Below, one piece after another: positions 58,982 through 64,000 of a stretch of 64,000 nt of DNA. The notes under the pieces are model-generated. The model was not told the DNA's origin. It worked only from the letters and a program-made list of their open reading frames with translations, and searched no databases. The stretch is from Alkalispirillum mobile. GTDB lineage: Bacteria; Pseudomonadota; Gammaproteobacteria; Nitrococcales; Halorhodospiraceae. Both the position numbers and the translations under genes were made by a program. Each line of letters opens with the position of its first letter. The stretch's first letter is position 1. The stretch lies in contig NZ_RCDA01000001.1 of assembly GCF_003664325.1 (NCBI RefSeq), positions 868,001 through 932,000 on the forward strand, read 5' to 3'.

Positions 58982-59941
58982 ATGGCCAGCGCTGCCTTGC
59001 AACTCGACGAGACCTCTGCCCCGTTTCGATTCCAGCAGATCCACATCGACGTGGCCCGAAACGCCACCGATGACTTCAACCCCTTCCACGACAGCCGCAA
59101 ATGGCGCCTGATCCGCAACAACCCCTTCGGTGGCCCCATTGCGCTGGGCTTTCAGATGGAATGCCTGGTGGAATACCTGGTAAGCCTGGAGCGGCAGGCG
59201 CGGGGTTACCCGCTACCGCAGGGCGGTTTCCGTAATTATCAGTTCACCTTCGCCGATGTTCTGCGCCCCGACGAGCCCTTCCAGCCGGAAATACGGGCCA
59301 CCCGGGAGACCCGCGACGACCAGGGTCTCCCGGTCATTGCCAACCGGGTCATCCTCCGCAAGGAGGGGGGCCTGGCTTTGATGGGCAACGTCCGGGACAC
59401 GGCCACACCCCAGTGTCCGCTGGTCACGGAGGGCCTGAGTCGGGTGGGTGCCAGCGAGGAGCAGCTCCGGACCGCCCCGGATCGCCAGCCACTAGCAGAG
59501 ACCGACTGGTTCCTGAAGCGCAAGTACCTGATGAACGGGAACGCCAAGAACCTGATCTCCGCCTCCCTGGGCGATCAGGCCTGGTACTTCGACGAGATCG
59601 AGCACCGGGTCAACTTTCCGGACATGGTGCCAGCCTCGCTGATCTCCTGCGCCCTGCTGGAGCGGGCCGACAGCATGGGGTTCGACTTCTACGCCAACCC
59701 CATGGTCTACACCAGCCACCTGATCAGCGTCGACCAGGGCCTGGCGCGGGCGCTGCGGAGCAACGACTGCCTGCACATCCTGGTGGATGCGCCGGAGCCG
59801 GTGGCCAAGGGCGGCGGGCTGCGGGGCGCTGCCCCGGAACAGCACCGCCATCACTGCCTGGGCTTGCTACCGGACGGCCGGGCGGTATTCGGAGCCGAGG
59901 TCCTGCTGACCCCGCTGCAGGCAATACTCGCCCGGGGTTAG
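58982..59941 (+). CDS. Hotdog-fold protein, MaoC-like, unknown function
   Basis: 319 residues from ATG 58982. The N-terminal half has a MaoC/R-hydratase-like motif: [17 protein letters not shown] followed by [21 protein letters not shown]. The second half (about 180-319) looks like another hotdog unit ([50 protein letters not shown]), so the protein is probably a double hotdog. These enzymes act on acyl thioesters, but the catalytic His is not certain and I cannot name a substrate. Its stop overlaps the stop of the convergent rubredoxin gene within four bases. Confidence 0.7.
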   Translation: MASAALQLDETSAPFRFQQIHIDVARNATDDFNPFHDSRKWRLIRNNPFGGPIALGFQMECLVEYLVSLERQARGYPLPQGGFRNYQFTFADVLRPDEPFQPEIRATRETRDDQGLPVIANRVILRKEGGLALMGNVRDTATPQCPLVTEGLSRVGASEEQLRTAPDRQPLAETDWFLKRKYLMNGNAKNLISASLGDQAWYFDEIEHRVNFPDMVPASLISCALLERADSMGFDFYANPMVYTSHLISVDQGLARALRSNDCLHILVDAPEPVAKGGGLRGAAPEQHRHHCLGLLPDGRAVFGAEVLLTPLQAILARG

Positions 59942-61347
59942 GCCGCATCCGGGCTTTTCCCGGCCCGTATCGCCTTTTCCAGCTTCGGGCCCTGGCGCAC
60001 CTGGCGCCCCGACAGGGCGAACCCGGTCAGCGCGGCCCCGGAGTAGTGCAACATCACCCGGCCGGCCTCTTCGCTGGTCTTTTCGCTCCACTCGCCGGCG
60101 GTCCAGGGGGACCAGACCGCCAGGGGCAGAGAGGGGGTTTTCACCCGTACGGTACCGGGCTCCGCACGGTAGACGGCGTCCTCGTCGCCGGCGAGCGCGG
60201 CGCCGATCACCCGGGCCTGTGCCTTGAGGGGCTGCACGTAGGGGAGCAGATGCCCCTCGTGTTCGCTGCAGTCGCCCAAGGCCCGGATGCGGGGGTCGCT
60301 GGTGCGCAGCCGCTCATCCACGCGGATGCCGTGGCCCACCGCCAGTCCGGCCTTTTCCGCCAGACGGGTGCTCGGGATCAGCCCCAGGGCGCTCACCACC
60401 ACGTCCACCTCCAGGCGGGTGTCGTCGTCCAGCGTAACGGTATAGGGCCCTTCGCCGGTACGCGTCACGGTGGCGACCGTCCGCCCCAGCCTCAGGTCGA
60501 CCCCCTTTTCGCTCAGCGCGGCCTGCAGATCGCCACTGACCTGCGCCGGCAACAGGCGGCTCAGCGGCCGATCGGCGATATCCACCAGGGTAATGCGGTG
60601 CCCCGCCCCGGACAGGTCCTCGGCGAATTCACAGCCGATCAGCCCGGCGCCCATGATCAAGACCCGCGCCGGGTCGTGGGCGTCCACCCGCTCCCGGAGC
60701 CGCCGGTAGGCGGCGAGGTCATTCACCTGGAGCACCTCGGTAGCAGCGTTGCCCTGCAGCGACGGGCGCGGCTGCCGCGCCCCGGTAGCCAGCACCAGGT
60801 CGCCGTACGGCACCCCGCCCCGCGGGGTGATGACCCGGCGTCGGTCGGTGTCGATGGCCAGTGCCCGGGTGCGCGCCACCAGGTTCACGCCCAGTTCCCT
60901 CGCCTTATCCTCGCCCGCGGCCTGGACCAGGTCGTCGGGCGTACGGCCCCGAGCCGCCGCTGCCGACAACTGGGGCTTGTAATAGACATCGCCGTTACAG
61001 CGGGTGACCAGGGTAATGGGGCGCGCCTCATCTTGGGCACGCAGCGCCTCGGCCACTGCCCAGGCGGCCATCCCACCGCCGATGATGACCACCTGGTCCG
61101 CCCCCTGGCCGGCGGCCAGGTCCACCGAACGCATCGCGGGGGCCTCGGCGGCCTCCAAAGCCTCCGCGCTCTCCTCCAGCAGGTCGAAGTCCACCTTGCG
61201 CACACCGCAATCCGGGCACTCCCAGTCGTCGGGGATGTCCTCGAACCGCGTCCCCGGTGGTAGCCCACCGTCCGGGTCCCCCTCGGCCTCATCGTAGATG
61301 TAGCCGCAAACACGACACAGGTAACGGCGGAACGGTGTGCTGCCCAT
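59938..61347 (-). CDS. Rubredoxin fused to FAD-dependent rubredoxin reductase
   Basis: 469 residues. Residues ~9-60 form a rubredoxin with both CxxCG knuckles ([20 protein letters not shown] and [17 protein letters not shown]). After a linker comes a pyridine-nucleotide-disulfide oxidoreductase: FAD motif [19 protein letters not shown] near residue 85, NAD(P)H motif [19 protein letters not shown] near 230, and a final FAD motif [19 protein letters not shown] near 345. It could pass electrons from NAD(P)H through its own rubredoxin to an oxygenase or to peroxide-reducing enzymes. It follows the acyl-CoA-dehydrogenase-like gene by 15 bases, so it may serve that flavoprotein. Confidence 0.9.
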   Translation of the reverse strand: MGSTPFRRYLCRVCGYIYDEAEGDPDGGLPPGTRFEDIPDDWECPDCGVRKVDFDLLEESAEALEAAEAPAMRSVDLAAGQGADQVVIIGGGMAAWAVAEALRAQDEARPITLVTRCNGDVYYKPQLSAAAARGRTPDDLVQAAGEDKARELGVNLVARTRALAIDTDRRRVITPRGGVPYGDLVLATGARQPRPSLQGNAATEVLQVNDLAAYRRLRERVDAHDPARVLIMGAGLIGCEFAEDLSGAGHRITLVDIADRPLSRLLPAQVSGDLQAALSEKGVDLRLGRTVATVTRTGEGPYTVTLDDDTRLEVDVVVSALGLIPSTRLAEKAGLAVGHGIRVDERLRTSDPRIRALGDCSEHEGHLLPYVQPLKAQARVIGAALAGDEDAVYRAEPGTVRVKTPSLPLAVWSPWTAGEWSEKTSEEAGRVMLHYSGAALTGFALSGRQVRQGPKLEKAIRAGKSPDAA

Positions 61348-61362
61348 GAACTCCTCGCTTGA

Positions 61363-62487
61363 TCAGGTGGCGCCCAACCGCTCAAGCTCCTTGCGGATGT
61401 GCTTGATGGCCGGGGTCACGATGGCCACAAAGTAGGACTCGCGCAGCTTGCGCTGGGCGGGTGCGTCAGCCAGGTAACCGCGGGCCCCGGAATGCAGCAT
61501 GGCGGCCTGCGAGGCGCGCAGGGCCAGTTCCGAGCCGGTGTGGCGCAGTTGCAGCACGTCCGCGAAGTAGCCATCGGAGCTGTCATGCACCTCCTCGGCC
61601 AGGGCGTAAGTGGCTGCGCGGGCGTCCGCCAGGGCCTCGGCCAGTGTCTCCGGCTGCTCGTCCAGGTAGCGGTTAACGTGCCCATGAGTCTGCCGCACCG
61701 ACTGCATGATGTCGATGCAGCCCTGTACCAGGCCCAGGCCCATCCCCATCTGCAGGAGCACGAAACCGGCGCGGATACGCGGGATAAAGCCCGCCACGTC
61801 GGTGGTGATCACCTGCGAGTCGGGTATGAAACTGTCATTGAAGTGGCAGGCGAAAGTGCCGCTGCCCTCCAGGGCCGTGAACTCGGCGCAGCGCTGCAGC
61901 GAGAAACCCGGCTGGTCACAGCGGACCACGGCCATCACCTTCCGTCCCCCGCTCCCGGCCAGCTCGAACACAGCAGCGAAGGCGTGCCGCTCGCCGAGGT
62001 TGGAGACCCAGGGCAACGTGCCGTTGGCGATGTACCCGCCGTCCACCCGCTGCAGCCGGACCTTGAGTGGTTCGATGGCCGCCAGGTTTTTCATGGCGTT
62101 GGACAGTCCCGTACCGCCCAGACGTCGGCCCTCGGCCACTGCGGGCAACATGATGCTGCGCACCGCCGGGTTGTCGGCGTTATCCAGGTACCAGGCCAGG
62201 GCGTCCTGGCACCAGACGCAGAAGCCGGTGGACATGCACTCCCGGGAGACCGCTTCCATGGCGCGAATGGCGCCGGGGAAATCGGCCTGGCCTGCGCCAT
62301 TCCGCGATGCCAGGTGCTGGCGGTACGCGCCCAGGTCCCCCAACTTGCGCATAAAGGGCTCCGGGTACCAGCCCTCGCGGTCCACGCGGACGGTGTGGGG
62401 AGCCAGGTCGGTGCGGACCAGCTCGGCGACACGGCTCGGCAGGTCCGGGGTGGCGACGGGGGAGAGTTTTTCTGCGGCGACGGACAT
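61363..62487 (-). CDS. Acyl-CoA dehydrogenase-fold flavoprotein
   Basis: 374 residues with the acyl-CoA dehydrogenase layout: helical N-terminal domain (about 1-120; MEAVSRECMSTGFCVWCQDALAW), beta domain (about 125-225; GGTGLSNAMKNLAAIEPLKVRLQRV, GYIANGTLPWVSNLGERHAFAAVF), and helical C-terminal domain (about 235-374). I cannot place the usual catalytic Glu with confidence, so a monooxygenase role like that of DszC/SfnB-type relatives is as likely as fatty-acyl oxidation. Neighbours (rubredoxin reductase, OsmC protein, divergent sulfonate-type ABC ATPase) suggest a redox or organosulfur role. ATG with AGGAGG upstream. Confidence 0.8.
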   Translation of the reverse strand: MSVAAEKLSPVATPDLPSRVAELVRTDLAPHTVRVDREGWYPEPFMRKLGDLGAYRQHLASRNGAGQADFPGAIRAMEAVSRECMSTGFCVWCQDALAWYLDNADNPAVRSIMLPAVAEGRRLGGTGLSNAMKNLAAIEPLKVRLQRVDGGYIANGTLPWVSNLGERHAFAAVFELAGSGGRKVMAVVRCDQPGFSLQRCAEFTALEGSGTFACHFNDSFIPDSQVITTDVAGFIPRIRAGFVLLQMGMGLGLVQGCIDIMQSVRQTHGHVNRYLDEQPETLAEALADARAATYALAEEVHDSSDGYFADVLQLRHTGSELALRASQAAMLHSGARGYLADAPAQRKLRESYFVAIVTPAIKHIRKELERLGAT

Positions 62488-62552
62488 GGCGGCCTCCTGA
62501 GGCGGTCTGCGGCGGGCGGACCGGCACCAGGGCCGGCACCGCCCGCCGAGGA

Positions 62553-63095
62553 TCAGGCGAGACTGATCTTGGTCTCCACCGGGTTACGTAACGTGTTGCC
62601 CACCGGTGACCACTTGTCGGACCACTCGATCAGCTCCTGCAACTCCTCGCGGGAACAGTTGGCATCGATATCGAACTTCACCCGGATCTCGGTAAAGCCG
62701 AGCCGCTTCTCGCTGGTATCACCCACGCCCCAGGCGCTGCTGATGTTGATATCCCCCTCCAGGTCGGCCTCCAGCTTGTACAGCGTGATGCCCCGGTAGG
62801 TGGCGTTGGCGTGGATACCCACCAGCAGGCAGGAGGCCAATGCCGCCAGGGTGGCCTCGGAGGGGTTCGGGGCGTTGTCCTCACCCAGCAGAGTCGGCGG
62901 CTCATCAATCAGGTGGCCGTCCAGGTCCCGGCAGTAGGTCATCATGCGGAACACGCCCTCGCACTCGGTGTGCGCCTTGAGGGTGTTGACCTTGGCGGGG
63001 TCGAGCTTGGCCTTGGCGCCCAGGGCCTTCAGCCCCTCCAGGTCGATGGGGCGCAGGGGCTTGCGTTCCTTGGTGCGGGTTGCGGACTCGCTCAT
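62553..63095 (-). CDS. OsmC/Ohr-family thiol peroxidase-like protein
   Basis: 180 residues. The two conserved Cys of the OsmC fold are present: one in EATLAALASCLLVGIHANA (about residue 95) and one in DIDANCSREELQEL (about 150), with a conserved Arg/Glu-type region before them. Family members reduce organic hydroperoxides with lipoyl or other thiols. The 45-residue N-terminal extension is longer than in E. coli OsmC. It is the first gene of a minus-strand series OsmC, acyl-CoA-dehydrogenase-like, rubredoxin reductase; 65 bases precede the next gene. Confidence 0.85.
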   Translation of the reverse strand: MSESATRTKERKPLRPIDLEGLKALGAKAKLDPAKVNTLKAHTECEGVFRMMTYCRDLDGHLIDEPPTLLGEDNAPNPSEATLAALASCLLVGIHANATYRGITLYKLEADLEGDINISSAWGVGDTSEKRLGFTEIRVKFDIDANCSREELQELIEWSDKWSPVGNTLRNPVETKISLA

Positions 63096-63380
63096 GGCAC
63101 TGCTCCTGTCGTTTACAGACGGTGATTCACTGACTGACGTTGCGGCCCGGCGGTGCCGGCCCCGGCAACGGCGAATGCCCGCAGTCTAGGCTCAGTCCTT
63201 GGCAACCGAAAAAGACTAAAGAAAAAATTACTTATTCTTTTTTGGCCTTTAAGGCGAAAACGCTAGTGCCCATGCGGCATATGCATCAGGCGCATAAATA
63301 AACGAACAATCGGTATTTATTGTTATTAAGAACTGGGGCTAGTCTCCTGCCCATAGCCCGCATCCGGCACGGAGACAGTA
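63096..63380. other. Divergent region between osmC-like gene and ABC ATPase
   Basis: 285 bases with a clearly AT-rich stretch (about 63205-63330) unlike the flanking DNA, typical of a shared divergent promoter region. It contains a small palindrome (GCATATGC, near 63282) and the AT-rich run AATAAACGAACAATCGG. I could not pick a convincing -35/-10 pair. GGAG at 63371-63374 serves the ABC gene. Confidence 0.5.
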
Positions 63381-64000
63381 ATGGAGGCCACTATGGGCGC
63401 ACCGATTCAGATCGAACAACTCTCCCACCGCTTCCATACCCGCGACCCGTGGGTGCTGGAAGCCCTCTCGCTGGAGATCGCCTCCGGTGAGAGCGTGGCC
63501 ATCATCGGCGAGAGCGGCTGTGGCAAATCCACGCTGCTGCACATGCTGGCCGGGTTGACCCTGCCCAGTGCCGGGCAGGTGCGCATCGGCGGCCGCACCG
63601 TGCAACGGCCAGACGCCGCCTGGAACATGATGTTCCAGCGGCCGGGCCTCTACCCCTGGCTGAACGTGCGACAGAACGTGGCCCTGGGCCTGCAGTTCAC
63701 CGGGCAGACCGACAGCCTGAAGACCCGGGTAGCGGAGATGCTGGCGCTGGTGGACCTGGCCGACAAGGCGGAGGCCCCCATCGGCGATCTCTCCGGCGGG
63801 CAGCAGCAGCGAGTGGCGCTGGCCCGGTCGCTGGCGGTGGGCCCCGAGATCATCCTGCTGGATGAGCCCTTCTCGGCCCTGGACGCCTTCACCCGTCGCA
63901 ACCTCCAGCTGGAGGTCAGCCAGATCGCCCGCGACCAGGGCATCACCCTGGTCCTGGTCACCCACGATATCGACGAGGCGCTCACCATGGGCGATCGGGT
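63381..64000 (+). CDS. ABC transporter ATP-binding protein, SsuB/TauB/NrtD-like (incomplete)
   Basis: The first 206 codons are present; the gene runs off the window. Start taken as ATG 63381 (GGAG 6 bases upstream); ATG 63393 also has a ribosome-binding site. Walker A GESGCGKST is near residue 47, the Q-loop region is NMMFQRPGLYPWLNVRQNVALGL, the signature motif is LSGGQQQR, Walker B is ILLDEPFSALDAFTR, and the switch His is in LVTHDIDEA. The pattern QRPGLYPWLNVRQNV is typical of the nitrate/sulfonate/taurine importer ATPases. Its permease and binding protein should lie beyond the window. Confidence 0.85.
   Translation, partial: MEATMGAPIQIEQLSHRFHTRDPWVLEALSLEIASGESVAIIGESGCGKSTLLHMLAGLTLPSAGQVRIGGRTVQRPDAAWNMMFQRPGLYPWLNVRQNVALGLQFTGQTDSLKTRVAEMLALVDLADKAEAPIGDLSGGQQQRVALARSLAVGPEIILLDEPFSALDAFTRRNLQLEVSQIARDQGITLVLVTHDIDEALTMGDR

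Noticed and set aside
63330-63360. Sigma54 (-24/-12) promoter before the ABC ATPase
   Set aside because: A GG-N10-GC spacing can be found (GG CTAGTCTCCT GC), but the -24 element does not match TGGCAC and the -12 lacks the TTGC pattern.

Overview
The window is high-GC, gene-dense chromosome from a gammaproteobacterium. The gene order thrS-infC-rpmI-rplT-pheS-pheT-ihfA-merR-tRNA(Pro) and an overlapping recC-recB-recD set are gammaproteobacterial. Acidic proteins (for example the C-terminus of the TctC-like binding protein) and a SoeABC-type sulfite dehydrogenase suggest a salt- or alkali-adapted member of the Ectothiorhodospiraceae (Alkalilimnicola/Halorhodospira-like). This placement is inference from gene content, not from a database search.

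Layout. 1-13.9 kb: end of an EamA-type transporter, trmO, recD/recB/recC, a chemotaxis receptor, an Old Yellow Enzyme reductase and tRNA-Val(GAC). 13.9-19.2 kb: the Anbu (ancestral proteasome-like) neighbourhood, with a transglutaminase, a circularly permuted ATP-grasp protein, an alpha-E protein, a zinc-peptidase-like protein and Anbu itself. 19.4-28.0 kb, minus strand: a LysR regulator followed by soeA-soeB-soeC-sulP-pta. 28.2-33.9 kb, plus strand: cobS-cobT, an IclR regulator and xsc (sulfoacetaldehyde acetyltransferase). 34.1-42.6 kb: a small orphan gene, a GntR regulator, a tctABC-type transporter, an acylating aldehyde dehydrogenase (sauS-like), an acyl-CoA ligase (sauT-like) and a universal stress protein. 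42.6-43.8 kb: a TPP riboswitch with thiS-thiG. 43.9-47.3 kb: a second peptide-ligase-type cluster (retropepsin-like lipoprotein, membrane transglutaminase-like protein, RimK-like ATP-grasp). 47.3-55.0 kb: the translation operon and tRNA-Pro(GGG). 55-59 kb: two diguanylate cyclases. 59-64 kb: a hotdog protein, a rubredoxin/rubredoxin-reductase fusion, an acyl-CoA-dehydrogenase-like flavoprotein, an OsmC protein and, divergently, an SsuB/TauB-like ABC ATPase cut by the window end.

The central reading is that 19.4-42.6 kb is a C2-sulfonate (most likely sulfoacetate) dissimilation island. Predicted flow: TctABC-type uptake of sulfoacetate; SauT gives sulfoacetyl-CoA; SauS reduces it to sulfoacetaldehyde; Xsc (TPP-dependent) gives acetyl phosphate plus sulfite; Pta gives acetyl-CoA; SoeABC oxidises sulfite to sulfate on the cytoplasmic side; the SulP protein may move sulfate out. 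Three dedicated regulators (LysR, IclR, GntR) lie beside the three transcription units, and candidate operators can be seen at each. Gene identities rest on recognised motifs and family resemblance; the substrate is inferred from gene combination.

Sequence-level RNA features: a TPP riboswitch with a visible translational switch, a stem-loop before thrS whose loop resembles a tRNA-Thr(CGU) anticodon loop, and an infC gene that appears to start with ATC.
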